This document shows, one piece after another, positions 35,562-47,601 of a DNA stretch of 64,000 nucleotides (position 1 is the first letter of the stretch; the number at the start of each line of letters is the position of its first letter). Source of the DNA: Hydrogenophaga sp. (GTDB taxonomy: Bacteria > Pseudomonadota > Gammaproteobacteria > Burkholderiales > Burkholderiaceae_C); NCBI GenBank assembly GCA_011391495.1, contig JAABQK010000002.1, positions 1-64,000 on the forward strand, read 5' to 3'. The notes under the pieces were generated by a model, which saw nothing but the letters and a program-made list of their open reading frames with translations, was not told the DNA's origin and did not search any database. A program made the position numbers and the translations under genes.

Positions 35562-36752
35562 TCAGGCGCTGAGTGTAGCCAGCGCCTGCGCAAGATCGGC
35601 ACGCAGATCGTCCACGGCCTCCAGGCCGACAGCGAACCTGACCAGGCAGCCTGTGTGGGGCCATGGTAGGCTGCGGATCGTGGGCACGTCGTAGGGAGCA
35701 CACAGACTGATGGGCCCCGCCCAGCTCCAGCCGAGCTTGAAGAGCTTGAGGTGATCGCAAAACGCATCGATCTGCCGCTGGCTGAACTGCGGGTCGAACA
35801 CCACGCTGAACAGGCAGGCGGCGGCATGCGCGTCGCGTTGAAAGCTGGCGTGGCCGGGCGAGCCGGGCAACGCGGGGTGGAGGACCTGCACCACGCCTTT
35901 CTGCTCTTGCATCCAGCGGGCGAGTTCACGGGTAGCAGCGTCTTGCGCGTGGTAGCGCAATGCCATCGTGGGCAGGCCGCGCAACACCAGCTCGGTGTCG
36001 TTGCCGCTCACCCCCAGGCCCAGACGCATGTGGGTCATCAGCACCTGCTGGTGCAGTGCTTCATCGCGTGTGACGACCGAGCCCATGAGGACGTCTGCAC
36101 CGCCGCTGGGGTATTTGGTGAGCGCCTGCATGGACACGTCCACACCCAGCTCGAACGCCTTGAAGGCGATGCCTGCGCCCCATGTGTTGTCGAGGGCGGT
36201 GAGCGTGTGCCTCCCGTCCTCCCGTGTTGCGTTGGCTCGCCGGACCACGTCCACCAGAGCTGGAATGTCGGGGTATTCCAGCGTGATCGAGCCCGGTGCC
36301 TCCAGCCAGACCAGCCGGGTGGCCGGGACGATCTTGGCGGCCAGGTCAGCCGGATCCAGAGCGTCGTAGTAGCGGCGGGTGATGCCCCAGGCGGCCAGTT
36401 CGACGCTGGCAAAGGCCTTGTTGGGGCCGTAGGCGTTGTCGGGAATCAGCAGTTCGTCGCCCTGTCGCAGAAACGCCATGTCGACCAGCGAGACCGCAGA
36501 CAGTCCGCTGGGAGCCAGCACGCAAAAACGCCCTCCTTCGATGGTCGCGATACGCTCTTCCAGAATGAACGTGGTGGGGGTACCGTGCAAGCCGTAGGTG
36601 TAGCCGCTCTTGTCTTTCCACTCCTGCGTGCGCAGCGCATGCACGTCGGGGAAGATGACGGTGGAGGCCTTGTGCACGCCTGGCGCAAACGCCTCGAAAC
36701 CCTCAGGCGGGCGGTAAGGATGGTGGATCAGGCGGGTGGAGAGGTCGCTCAT
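35562..36752 (-). CDS. metC: Cystathionine beta-lyase
   Basis: A 396-residue PLP enzyme of the Cys/Met metabolism family. The PLP lysine is in MQALTKYPSGGADVLMGS (about 211), and SGYTYGLHGTPTTFILEERI is the phosphate-binding region. It cleaves cystathionine to homocysteine, pyruvate and ammonia in methionine synthesis, though related lyases share the fold. The start giving MSDLSTRLIHHPY is preferred; an upstream start would read through repeat copy E. Confidence 0.92.
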   Translation of the reverse strand: MSDLSTRLIHHPYRPPEGFEAFAPGVHKASTVIFPDVHALRTQEWKDKSGYTYGLHGTPTTFILEERIATIEGGRFCVLAPSGLSAVSLVDMAFLRQGDELLIPDNAYGPNKAFASVELAAWGITRRYYDALDPADLAAKIVPATRLVWLEAPGSITLEYPDIPALVDVVRRANATREDGRHTLTALDNTWGAGIAFKAFELGVDVSMQALTKYPSGGADVLMGSVVTRDEALHQQVLMTHMRLGLGVSGNDTELVLRGLPTMALRYHAQDAATRELARWMQEQKGVVQVLHPALPGSPGHASFQRDAHAAACLFSVVFDPQFSQRQIDAFCDHLKLFKLGWSWAGPISLCAPYDVPTIRSLPWPHTGCLVRFAVGLEAVDDLRADLAQALATLSA

Positions 36753-36770
36753 GTCAGGCCGTCGCCAACC

Positions 36771-36853
36771 GGGCCAGGGCACCGAGGAACCCGCTTGGCC
36801 GGGCCGCCAGTGCCGCCCCCTCGAGGGGGTAGCGCGCAGCGCTGCGGGGGGGT
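36771..36853 (-). repeat. Intergenic GC-rich repeat, copy E
   Basis: On the minus strand this reads GCAGCGCTGCGCGCTACC, arms CCCCCTCGAGGGGGCGGC, then CGGCCCGGCCAAGCGGGTTC and CTCGGTGCCCTGG. It starts 7 nt after the phosphoribosyltransferase stop, in that gene's orientation, and fills the gap to metC. Confidence 0.7.
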
Positions 36854-36859
36854 GTCATG

Positions 36860-37384
36860 TCACAGTTTCCACTTCTCCAGCAGCTGCGCCGGACGCATGC
36901 TGTCGTAGCCCTCGAAGGGCTGGTGAATCCAGGGGTTGGTGGGCAGGTATTCCACCGAATAGTCTGGTGTGAAGGTGGACAGCTGTTTGGTCCAGATCAC
37001 GGCACTGCGCAGTTCCGTGATGGGCTTGTAGTTGTTCTTCAGCATGCCGATCACGGCGTTCAGCGTATGGCCGGAATCCGCCAGATCATCGACCAACAGC
37101 ACCTTCCCGGCGATTTCTCCCTTGGGGGTCGTGATGTACCGAGCAATGTCCAGCGATCCCTGCACCTTGCCGGCCTCGGCGCGGTACGAACTGGTGGACA
37201 TGATGGCGAGCGGCACATCAAAGATGCGGGACAGAATGTCGCCCGGACGCATGCCGCCACGGGCCAGACACAGGATTGTGTCGAACTGCCAGCCCGACTG
37301 GTACACCTTGAGCGCCAGCTTTTCGATCAGGTTGTGGTACTCGTCGTAGGAGACGTAGAGGTGTTTGCCGTCTTCGGTCAGCAT
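36860..37384 (-). CDS. Phosphoribosyltransferase (xanthine/hypoxanthine type)
   Basis: A 174-residue type I PRTase. The PRPP-binding motif is VLLVDDLADSGHTL (about 94-107), with LARGGMRPGDIL and STSSYRAEAGKVQG upstream. It probably salvages xanthine, hypoxanthine or guanine to nucleotides. The position just after purA supports a purine role. The exact base preference cannot be read from the sequence. Confidence 0.9.
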   Translation of the reverse strand: MLTEDGKHLYVSYDEYHNLIEKLALKVYQSGWQFDTILCLARGGMRPGDILSRIFDVPLAIMSTSSYRAEAGKVQGSLDIARYITTPKGEIAGKVLLVDDLADSGHTLNAVIGMLKNNYKPITELRSAVIWTKQLSTFTPDYSVEYLPTNPWIHQPFEGYDSMRPAQLLEKWKL

Positions 37385-37442
37385 GGAGGCTCCGGAGGGG
37401 AAAGTGGTTTTTGATTCTGCACGAAAGCGGAGCCGCCAGCCA

Positions 37443-40017
<2,575 letters not shown>

Positions 40018-40117
40018 GGTGGGGACGCTGTTAAAAACGAGATTTTACCGGGCTGGCGAGAGCGCCCGTCTGCACGCCGGCGGGGACCTCCCGGCTAACG
40101 GCAAAGGCATCGGGAGA

Positions 40118-40306
40118 TCAGGCCGTCCACCACCAGAGCAACGCTCCAGCACACAGACTGCAGAGTCCGAAGAACCGGATCTGGCCGTCGTGCAGCTTGA
40201 GCATCTCAGAAAATACCCGGCGCCAGGCACCGGGCGCCACGAAGGGAAACAGGCCCTCGACCATAAGCACCAGCGCGAGCGCGGGCCAGAGCAGATCGGC
40301 AGCCAC
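40118..40306 (-). CDS. DUF2065 family small membrane protein
   Basis: A 62-residue protein with two membrane helices (about 5-25 and 43-60) and the family segment LMVEGLFPFVAPGAWRRVF. It lies 12 nt downstream of hflC, the conserved position of DUF2065 genes. The function is unknown; association with the HflKC complex is suggested by genome context only. Confidence 0.9.
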   Translation of the reverse strand: MAADLLWPALALVLMVEGLFPFVAPGAWRRVFSEMLKLHDGQIRFFGLCSLCAGALLWWWTA

Positions 40307-40318
40307 GAACGGCTCGCC

Positions 40319-41203
40319 CTACTTGGCGACGCTACTGCTGCGCATGGCCTTGAAGAAGTCGGAAGACGGGTCGATCACCATCACGTCAGACTTGCCCGCG
40401 AAACTGGACTTGTAGGCCTCCAGGCTGCGGTAGAACTGGGCAAACGCCGGGTCGCGACCAAAAGCCTCGCCGTACAGGCCGGCGGCCTTGGCGTCGGCCT
40501 CGCCCTTGATGGTCTGGGCCTGCTTGTAGGCATCGGCCAGAATCACCTCGCGCTGGCGGTCGGCATCGGCGCGGATTTTCTCGCCTTCGGCAAAGCCGGT
40601 GGACCGCAGTTCGTTGGCCACGCGCTTGCGCTCGGTCTCCATGCGCTGGTAAACGGAAGCGGTGATGCTCTCTGCATAGTCCACGCGGGTGATGCGAACA
40701 TCCACCACGTCCATGCCCCAGGGCTTGTCTGCCCCGCTCACAGCGACCAGCACCGCGCGCTTGACGTCCTCCATCAGCTGTTCGCGGCGAGAAGACAGCA
40801 GCTCGTTGAGGGTTCGCTTGTTGACTTCCTGTTGAAAGGAATTTCGGACCACCCGGTTGAGCTGCAGCGCGCCCGCTGTCTCATTCAGACCCACGTTGCG
40901 GATGTAGCTCTGAGGCTCGCTGATGCGCCAGCGCACATACCAGTCGATCACCACACGCTGCTTCTCGGCGGTGAGCGTGGGCTCGGTATCGGTGCTTTCC
41001 AGCGTGAGCAAGCGCTTGTCGATGTAGGAAACGTTCTGCACCAGGGGAATCTTCCAGCCCAGACCGGGTTCGGTCACGACCTTCTTGATCTCACCGAGCT
41101 GGAACACCACGCCGAACTGACGCTGGTCCACGACGAAGAAGGTGGCACTGAGGAAGGCCAGGGCCACCAGGACGGAAGTGGCGATGAATCCAAGCTTGTT
41201 CAT
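40319..41203 (-). CDS. hflC: HflC, SPFH/band-7 membrane protein
   Basis: A 294-residue type II membrane protein with an N-terminal anchor (about 5-27) and a band-7 domain beginning FVVDQRQFGVVFQLGEI. With HflK it forms a large periplasm-facing cage around FtsH that controls proteolysis. The conserved coiled-coil EKIRADADRQREVILADAYK is near residue 210. It lies 26 nt after hflK. Confidence 0.96.
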   Translation of the reverse strand: MNKLGFIATSVLVALAFLSATFFVVDQRQFGVVFQLGEIKKVVTEPGLGWKIPLVQNVSYIDKRLLTLESTDTEPTLTAEKQRVVIDWYVRWRISEPQSYIRNVGLNETAGALQLNRVVRNSFQQEVNKRTLNELLSSRREQLMEDVKRAVLVAVSGADKPWGMDVVDVRITRVDYAESITASVYQRMETERKRVANELRSTGFAEGEKIRADADRQREVILADAYKQAQTIKGEADAKAAGLYGEAFGRDPAFAQFYRSLEAYKSSFAGKSDVMVIDPSSDFFKAMRSSSVAK

Positions 41204-41229
41204 AAGGGGTTTTCTCCGTGGGCCGGTAC

Positions 41230-42630
41230 TCAGCGGCTCTCGCGCTCACGCGAGCGCGCCGTGTTGTTGGTGCTGCCAACTGCGCTGGAGGCTGGCGCAG
41301 GACTGACTGGGGGCACGGCAGCGGGCGCCGCCACTCCGCCACTCTGGGCGGTGATCTGCATGATCTTGTCCAGTGGCAGGTACAGCAGATTGGAACCCGC
41401 CTTGGTATCGACCAGGACCTTGGTGACGTTCGAGTACATCTGCGCCATCGCATCCACATACATGCGTTCGCGCGTGACCTGGGGCGCTTTCTGGTATTCG
41501 GTGAGCACCGAGCGGAAGCGCTGGGAATCACCTTCGGCCTGGCCGACGATGCGGGCTCGGTAACCTTCGGCTTCCTGGCTCAGGCGGGAGGCCGCACCAC
41601 GGGCGCGCGGCACCACATCGTTGGCGTAGGCCTCGGCCTCGTTCTTCGCACGATCACGCTCCTGGCTGGCCTTGAGCACGTCGTCAAAGGCTGCCTGCAC
41701 CTGCTCGGGCGGTCGCACATGGGTCAGGTTGACGCCTTCCACGACCACGCCCACTTTGTAGCGGTCCAGGATGGTCTGCATCAGGTTGCGCACGCGCGGC
41801 GCGATCTGATCCCGCTCTTCAACCAAGGCTGCGTCCATCGCCATCTTGCCCACGACCTCGCGCACCGCAGTCTCGGCCGCCTTGATCACCGCACCCTCGG
41901 GATCACGGCTCTCAAACAGGTACGCGCGCGCATCGTTGAGACGAAACTGGACCACGAACTTGATGTCAACGATGTTCTCGTCTGCGGTCAGCATGGAAGA
42001 TTCGCGCAGGCCGGTGGCAGGCACGATGGCATCGCGACCCACGTCAACCGAACGCAACTGGGACACGAAGATGGTCTCATGGCGCTGCACCGGGTACGGC
42101 AGGCGCCACTTGAAGCCCGCACCCACCGTGCTGTGGTACTTGCCAAACTGGGTGATCACAGCCTGCTGGCCTTCCTGCACGATGAAAAAGCCCGTGCCCA
42201 GCCAGATCAGCACGGCCACGCCAGCCACCAGGCCGGCGCCAATGCCTGCGGTCTTGGGGCTGGGATTGAAATTCGGCATGCCGCCACCCGATCCGTTGCC
42301 TCCGCCCTGCCCTCCGCGTCCGCCCTTGCCACCGAACAAACCGCCCAGCTTTCGGTTGAAGTCACGCCAGAGTTCGTCCAGGTCCGGCGGACCCTGGTTC
42401 GGGCCTTGCGCCTTGGGTGGGCGCTGGTCTCGCGGAGGCTGCCGGGGCTCGTCATCGGGCCGGTTGCCGGAGGCATTGTGGGGAGCGTTTTCGTCCCGCG
42501 ACTCGTCACCACGACCCCAGCGGGGGTCGTTGAGGTTGAACATGCCCAACACTGCGCGCCGGCTCCGCCGGAGATAGCCGCTCAAGCCGTTTTCAGCGCT
42601 GGAGGCTGGGGATTGCAGATTCACATCCAT
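41230..42630 (-). CDS. hflK: HflK, SPFH/band-7 membrane protein
   Basis: A 466-residue partner of HflC. The N-terminal 130 residues are glycine-, proline- and arginine-rich and cytoplasmic, with DELWRDFNRKLGGLFGGKGG. A membrane anchor lies at about 130-150, then a band-7 domain beginning FFIVQEGQQAVITQFGKY. The C-terminus is proline- and alanine-rich. It follows hflX by 45 nt. Confidence 0.96.
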   Translation of the reverse strand: MDVNLQSPASSAENGLSGYLRRSRRAVLGMFNLNDPRWGRGDESRDENAPHNASGNRPDDEPRQPPRDQRPPKAQGPNQGPPDLDELWRDFNRKLGGLFGGKGGRGGQGGGNGSGGGMPNFNPSPKTAGIGAGLVAGVAVLIWLGTGFFIVQEGQQAVITQFGKYHSTVGAGFKWRLPYPVQRHETIFVSQLRSVDVGRDAIVPATGLRESSMLTADENIVDIKFVVQFRLNDARAYLFESRDPEGAVIKAAETAVREVVGKMAMDAALVEERDQIAPRVRNLMQTILDRYKVGVVVEGVNLTHVRPPEQVQAAFDDVLKASQERDRAKNEAEAYANDVVPRARGAASRLSQEAEGYRARIVGQAEGDSQRFRSVLTEYQKAPQVTRERMYVDAMAQMYSNVTKVLVDTKAGSNLLYLPLDKIMQITAQSGGVAAPAAVPPVSPAPASSAVGSTNNTARSRERESR

Positions 42631-42675
42631 GTGTTGCCAACTTTTTTCGAATCAAAACCATCACATTGTGCCCAA

Positions 42676-43860
42676 TCAGGGGCGCACCTTCACATTGCCG
42701 GTTATCTCCCCCGGGGTATCGGCGATTTCACCCACTTGCTGGCCCATGACCTGACGGGCCAGCAAGGAGCGCAGATCCGACAACCCAGCGCCCGTGTGGG
42801 CACTCACGAAGATTCGAGGGACCGAACGGCCGTCCAGTTCCATCACATCCACCAGCACCTGCGGCAGCTTGGCAGGATCCATGGCGTCGAGCTTGTTGAA
42901 GACCAGAATCTGAGGAACCTGGTCAGCCCCGATATCCTTGAGGACACCGAGCACGGAGGCGATCTGCTCGGGATGCGCCGGGTTCGAGGCATCCACCACA
43001 TGCAGCAGGAGGTCAGCATCCGCCGCTTCCTGCAGGGTGGCGGCGAAAGCGTCCACCAGACCGTGCGGCAGGTCACGGATGAAACCCACGGTATCGGAGA
43101 GCGAGACCGAACGGCCTGCCTCACCCAGGTACAACTGGCGGGTCGTGGTGTCGAGGGTCGCAAACAACTGGTCCGCGGCATAGGCTCGCGCCTTCGCCAG
43201 TGCGTTGAAGATCGACGATTTGCCGGCGTTGGTGTAGCCGACCAGTGAAATGGTGAACGCATCCCGGCGCTCGCGCTGGCGGCGCTGGGTCGCGCGTTGC
43301 TTCTTGACCTTTTCCAGCCGCTCCTTGGTGCGCTTGATGGCCTCGCCGATCATGCGGCGGTCCAGTTCGATCTGCGTCTCACCAGGGCCACCCCGCATGC
43401 CGATACCCCCGCTTTGCCGCTCCAGGTGGGACCAGCGCCGAACGAGGCGGGTGGACAGGTACTGTAGCCGTGCCAGCTCGACCTGGAGCTTGCCCTCGTG
43501 GCTGCGCGCACGCTGGGCAAAGATCTGCAGGATCAAGAGGGTGCGATCATTGACCGGCAGCCCCAGCTCCCGCTCCAGATTGCGTTGCTGGGCCGGACTG
43601 AGCGCCTGGTCGAACAGCACTTCGCTGGCGCCACTGGACTGGGCCAGCATTTTGATTTCTTCCGCCTTTCCAGAACCCACGAAGAGGGCAGGATCCGGGG
43701 CGCGGCGCTTGCAGGTCACCCGCTCGGCGACAGAGAAGCCGGCTGTTTGTGCCAGCAGGCCAAGTTCTTCCAGTTCGCTATCGAAATGGGGCAACCCGAA
43801 GTCCACCCCGACCAGAACGACTGATGGGGCAACTGGATTGTGGGGGGCGGAAGGATTCAA
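42676..43860 (-). CDS. hflX: GTPase HflX
   Basis: A 394-residue ribosome-splitting GTPase. The N-terminal HflX domain includes LVGVDFGLPHFDSELEELG. Its signature is GGIGMRGGPGETQIELDRR, followed by the G-domain with GYTNAGKSSIFNAL (G1), DTVGFIRDLPHGLVDAF (G3) and FNKLDAMD (G4). It frees stalled or heat-damaged ribosomes. It lies between hfq and hflK, the conserved order. Confidence 0.96.
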   Translation of the reverse strand: MNPSAPHNPVAPSVVLVGVDFGLPHFDSELEELGLLAQTAGFSVAERVTCKRRAPDPALFVGSGKAEEIKMLAQSSGASEVLFDQALSPAQQRNLERELGLPVNDRTLLILQIFAQRARSHEGKLQVELARLQYLSTRLVRRWSHLERQSGGIGMRGGPGETQIELDRRMIGEAIKRTKERLEKVKKQRATQRRQRERRDAFTISLVGYTNAGKSSIFNALAKARAYAADQLFATLDTTTRQLYLGEAGRSVSLSDTVGFIRDLPHGLVDAFAATLQEAADADLLLHVVDASNPAHPEQIASVLGVLKDIGADQVPQILVFNKLDAMDPAKLPQVLVDVMELDGRSVPRIFVSAHTGAGLSDLRSLLARQVMGQQVGEIADTPGEITGNVKVRP

Positions 43861-43915
43861 AACAGATCAATCACCACCAACGCCGTGACCCGCACGGCGG
43901 CATTCAGAGACTGAA

Positions 43916-44167
43916 TCAAGAGGCTGGAGCTTCTTCCGGTGAAGCGGCAGAGAACTGCACCGGACGACCCGGCACGATGGTGGAGATGGCGTGCTTGTAG
44001 ACCATCTGGGTGACGGTGTTGCGCAGCAGCACAACGTATTGATCAAACGACTCGATCTGCCCCTGCAACTTGATGCCATTGACCAGGTAAATCGACACGG
44101 GCACGTGCTCGCGGCGAAGCTGGTTCAGGAAAGGGTCTTGCAAGAGTTGGCCTTTGTTATTGCTCAC
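43916..44167 (-). CDS. hfq: RNA chaperone Hfq
   Basis: An 83-residue Sm-like protein forming a hexamer that pairs small RNAs with mRNAs. Sm1 is in [38 protein letters not shown] and Sm2 in [11 protein letters not shown]. The start is a GTG giving the canonical (M)[14 protein letters not shown], with RBS GGAG 6 nt upstream. The longer ATG frame from 44224 would add non-family residues. The acidic tail is short. Confidence 0.96.
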   Translation of the reverse strand: MSNNKGQLLQDPFLNQLRREHVPVSIYLVNGIKLQGQIESFDQYVVLLRNTVTQMVYKHAISTIVPGRPVQFSAASPEEAPAS

Positions 44168-44251
44168 GATATGCTCCGTGTTCAAAAGTTGTTGATAAGG
44201 CTGGACCTTACCACACCGGCGCACCAGGAGTGGCGCGCCGCCGGGGGCGAC

Positions 44252-45586
44252 CTACTCCTTGAAGGGGTTGGTGGATGTCTTGAATTCGATGCGCAACGGC
44301 GTGCCCACCAGGTCGAAAGCCTTGCGAAAGCGCCCTTCCAGAAATCGCTTGTAGGCTTCAGGCACGTGTTCCAGCGAATTGCCGTGGATCACGATCACCG
44401 GCGGGTTCATGCCACCTTGGTGGGCATAGCGCATCTTGGGGCGGAACATGCCGCTGCGCTGCGGTGCCTGGAAAGCCACTGCCTCCATCAACAGGCGTGT
44501 GAGCACCGGAGTGGACATCTTGCGCATGGCTGAAGCATGCGCCTGGGCAATGGATTTCCACACCGGTCCCAGACCCTGGCGCTTCTTGGCTGATATCAGG
44601 TGCAGCGAGGCGAACTTGAGGAATGCGAGGCGGGTTTCTATCTGGCGCTCGATCTGCTCGCGCTGGTAGGCGTCGACCGCATCCCATTTGTTGATCGCCA
44701 GCACCACGGCACGCCCACTCTCCAGGATGAAGCCCGCAATGTGCGCATCCTGGTCGGTCACGCCCTGGGTCGCGTCCAGCAGCAGCAGGACCACGTGCGC
44801 GTTTTCGATCGCCTGCAAGGTTTTCACGACCGAAAACTTTTCAATCGCCTCGAATACCTTGCCTTTGCGGCGCAGACCAGCCGTATCAATCAGCTCGTAT
44901 TTCTGGCCATCCCGTTCGAAGGGGACCGAAATCGCATCGCGGGTGGTGCCCGGCATGTCAAATGCCACCAGCCGTTCCTCGCCCAGCCAGACGTTGATCA
45001 AGGTGGACTTGCCCACATTGGGCCGACCAGCCACCGCGAGACGGATCACACCGGTTTCGGCTTCTGCCTCATCGTCGTCCGCATCGGTAAGACCAGGAAT
45101 GGCGTCAAGCGCCACCTCCAGCATGGAACGCACGCCCTGACCATGCGCACTCGAGACCGGCATCACCTCACCCAGGCCCAGCTCGAAAAACTCGACCAGC
45201 TGAAGACCCTGGGTCATGCCCTCGGCCTTGTTGGCCACCAAGACCGTGGGTTTGCCCAAGCGGCGCAGGTACTGTGCAATTTCATGATCCTGCGCGCTGA
45301 TGCCAGCACGCGCGTCGACCACAAAAATCACCACGTCCGATTCGGCAACGGCCTGCCGCGTTTGCTTGGCCATCTCACGGTAAATGCCCTCGCTGGCATC
45401 GGGTTCGAAGCCACCGGTATCGATCACGATGTACTCGCGCGCGCCCAGCCGCCCGTTGCCGTAATGGCGATCGCGCGTGAGGCCGGCAAAATCGGCCACG
45501 ATGGCATCGCGTGAACTCGTCAGGCGGTTGAAAAGGGTGGACTTGCCCACATTGGGCCGCCCCACCAGGGCGATGACGGGTTTCAC
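44252..45586 (-). CDS. der: GTPase Der (EngA), ribosome assembly factor
   Basis: A 444-residue tandem GTPase. The first G-domain has GRPNVGKST near residue 9, and the second near residue 186, separated by an acidic linker. The KH-like C-terminal domain contains [13 protein letters not shown]. It is needed for 50S subunit maturation. It lies downstream of bamB, as usual in this order. Confidence 0.97.
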   Translation of the reverse strand: MKPVIALVGRPNVGKSTLFNRLTSSRDAIVADFAGLTRDRHYGNGRLGAREYIVIDTGGFEPDASEGIYREMAKQTRQAVAESDVVIFVVDARAGISAQDHEIAQYLRRLGKPTVLVANKAEGMTQGLQLVEFFELGLGEVMPVSSAHGQGVRSMLEVALDAIPGLTDADDDEAEAETGVIRLAVAGRPNVGKSTLINVWLGEERLVAFDMPGTTRDAISVPFERDGQKYELIDTAGLRRKGKVFEAIEKFSVVKTLQAIENAHVVLLLLDATQGVTDQDAHIAGFILESGRAVVLAINKWDAVDAYQREQIERQIETRLAFLKFASLHLISAKKRQGLGPVWKSIAQAHASAMRKMSTPVLTRLLMEAVAFQAPQRSGMFRPKMRYAHQGGMNPPVIVIHGNSLEHVPEAYKRFLEGRFRKAFDLVGTPLRIEFKTSTNPFKE

Positions 45587-45662
45587 GAAACAATACCTTT
45601 CAACTGCATGGACCGGGACAAAGGTCCGGAGGGCGCACCATCACGCTCGGGCTTGCCCAGCG

Positions 45663-45690
45663 ACCGGCAACCGGCAACCTGCAACCGGCA
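45663..45690. repeat. Tandem heptanucleotide repeat, four units
   Basis: Four 7-bp units run ACCGGCA, ACCGGCA, ACCTGCA, ACCGGCA. The array lies 10 nt after the bamB stop and 77 nt before the der start in the transcription direction. The repeat is non-coding, so unit number can vary by slippage and change the der leader length. Confidence 0.7.
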
Positions 45691-45700
45691 ACGATCGCGC

Positions 45701-46843
45701 TTACTGGGGACGCCAGGCGTACACACCGCCGTTCAGCGTCTGCACCACCAAGGTCTGGCCGGCCAGCACCGGCGCACCGATCACTGGCGAGCCGTCGGTG
45801 GACAGGCGTGTCATTTCGCTGCCATCTTCGCGCGACAGCAGATGGACCAGCCCGGCACCGTCGCCAACAGCCACCACGCGCCCCACCGAAAGCGGTGCTG
45901 TCAGGTCACGGAATTTCAGCCGCTCGATGGTCCAGGCGGCGTCTCCATTGCTGCGCTGCCAGGCGCGCACGCGGCCGTCGGCTTCGCTGCCGAACACCAG
46001 CCGGTCGTCACCGTGCACGCCGGTTGTGCCTTGTGCCGGCTTGCTCCAGGCCAGACTGCCACGACTGGCATCCACGCAGCCCACAGCGGCGGAGTAGGCC
46101 CGTGCACAGACGCTGTTGCCCACGCGACTGACCGAGCCGACCAGATCCACCAGCCGTTCGACTTCGTTGGTCCCCCTCGCAGTGGCAATGGGAGCCTCCC
46201 AGCGAACCGCTCCGTTTTGGGGATTCAGGCCCGTTAAACGACCCGACAACCCGGCCACCAGGGTGTCCCCGACCGCCAGCAACACCCCCGCCTGCCGCAG
46301 CACCAGTGGCTCACCCGGGCGGGACTGCGTCCAGAGACGGGCGCCCGTCTGACCATCGAAGGCCGACACGGCCCGGTCGGCGGTCACGACAAACACGCGG
46401 CGCCCGGCCACCAGCGGTGCGGTGAACGAACGCGCAGACAGGCGCACGCGCCAGCTTTCCTTGCCAGCGAAGATGGCCACCAGCTCGTTTTCCTGCGTGA
46501 TCACCGCAGCGGTCTCACCGTCAGAACCGACACCGGTCGCCAGCGGTGCGCCCACGCTCAGGCGCCAGACATCCTTGCCCGACTCGGCGTCGAGAGCGGC
46601 CACGGTGCCTGACGCACCCACCACAAACACCCGCCCGCCGACTGCCAGCGGCGACACCACGGTGCCCGGCGCCGCACCCAGCTGGGTGGACCACACGAGC
46701 TGCGTCCCCATCAGCGCAGCAACAGGCGCCAGCTCGGCTGCTTTCGCCTTGTCCGGGCTGGAGGAACAAGCTGCCAGAAGCGCAACCGATGCCACCGTCA
46801 GAGCCAGCAAACCGCGTGACCAACGGTCGACCGAAGGATTCAT
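45701..46843 (-). CDS. bamB: Outer membrane assembly lipoprotein BamB
   Basis: A 380-residue beta-propeller lipoprotein of the BAM complex. The lipobox is ALLAAC (Cys26). PQQ-like repeats follow, including VVSPLAVGGRVFVVGASGTVAALDA and RVFVVTADRAVSAFDGQTGARLW. It supports beta-barrel insertion at the inner face of the outer membrane. The ATG after the yfgM stop is preferred; a GTG 18 nt upstream overlaps that stop. Confidence 0.95.
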   Translation of the reverse strand: MNPSVDRWSRGLLALTVASVALLAACSSSPDKAKAAELAPVAALMGTQLVWSTQLGAAPGTVVSPLAVGGRVFVVGASGTVAALDAESGKDVWRLSVGAPLATGVGSDGETAAVITQENELVAIFAGKESWRVRLSARSFTAPLVAGRRVFVVTADRAVSAFDGQTGARLWTQSRPGEPLVLRQAGVLLAVGDTLVAGLSGRLTGLNPQNGAVRWEAPIATARGTNEVERLVDLVGSVSRVGNSVCARAYSAAVGCVDASRGSLAWSKPAQGTTGVHGDDRLVFGSEADGRVRAWQRSNGDAAWTIERLKFRDLTAPLSVGRVVAVGDGAGLVHLLSREDGSEMTRLSTDGSPVIGAPVLAGQTLVVQTLNGGVYAWRPQ

Positions 46844-46857
46844 GATGGAAGGGATTT

Positions 46858-47532
46858 TCACCGGCCGGACTCCGTCACGGGTGAAAGCGAGGCGACATCC
46901 ACGCCCAGCGCAGCAAGCTTGATCTCAACCAGCTTGCGGTAATCGGCCCGATCGCTGAAACCGCGCCAGGCGCTCTGGTACTGCGCCCTCGCCTCGTCGG
47001 CCTTGCCCTGCGCCATGTAGACGTCACCCCGGCGATCAGCCACCAGCGGCTCGAATGGTTTGGGCACGGAAGCCTCAAGCGTCTTGAGGGCCGCGTCATA
47101 CGCCTTGGCCTCGATGTCCAGCCCGGCCAGCCGCAGGCGGGCCACCGCCTGGTACGCGCTGTCAGGCGACTCGTCGGCCACCCAGGTCAGCGCGGCCCTG
47201 GCGCTGTCAACTTTGCCGGCTTCGAAGAGCGTCTTGCCCGCCAGCAGTGCACCCTGCGACGCAAACGTGGTACGGCCGAACCCGTTTTTCATGTCGGCCA
47301 GTGCGCGTTCCATGCGCTCTGCATCGCGCGCCAGCGCGGCGCGCTCGATCTCGTCGTACAGAGCCGCCGCCTTGGAGGCCTGATCACGCTGCCAGTACTG
47401 CCAGCCATTCCAGGCGGCCATGGAACCCAACACCGCGATCAGCACCCAGGTGATCAGGTTGCCGTATCGGGCCCAGAAGTGTTTGATCTGGTCGAGCTGT
47501 TCCTGCTCTTCAAGGTCGAGATGTTTGGCCAT
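46858..47532 (-). CDS. yfgM: YfgM-type tetratricopeptide membrane protein
   Basis: A 224-residue inner-membrane protein. The opening MAKHLDLEEQEQLDQIKHFW is followed by one membrane helix (about 27-45) and a periplasmic TPR_21 region rich in alanine and leucine. In E. coli YfgM associates with the Sec translocon and periplasmic chaperones. The hisS-yfgM-bamB-der order is conserved. Confidence 0.93.
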   Translation of the reverse strand: MAKHLDLEEQEQLDQIKHFWARYGNLITWVLIAVLGSMAAWNGWQYWQRDQASKAAALYDEIERAALARDAERMERALADMKNGFGRTTFASQGALLAGKTLFEAGKVDSARAALTWVADESPDSAYQAVARLRLAGLDIEAKAYDAALKTLEASVPKPFEPLVADRRGDVYMAQGKADEARAQYQSAWRGFSDRADYRKLVEIKLAALGVDVASLSPVTESGR

Positions 47533-47601
47533 GGGTCGTTGTCTGTGAATGTCGAGGGATTGTAGGGGGCGCCCAGCGGCGGATGCGGGGTCCGGCTTGG
47601 G

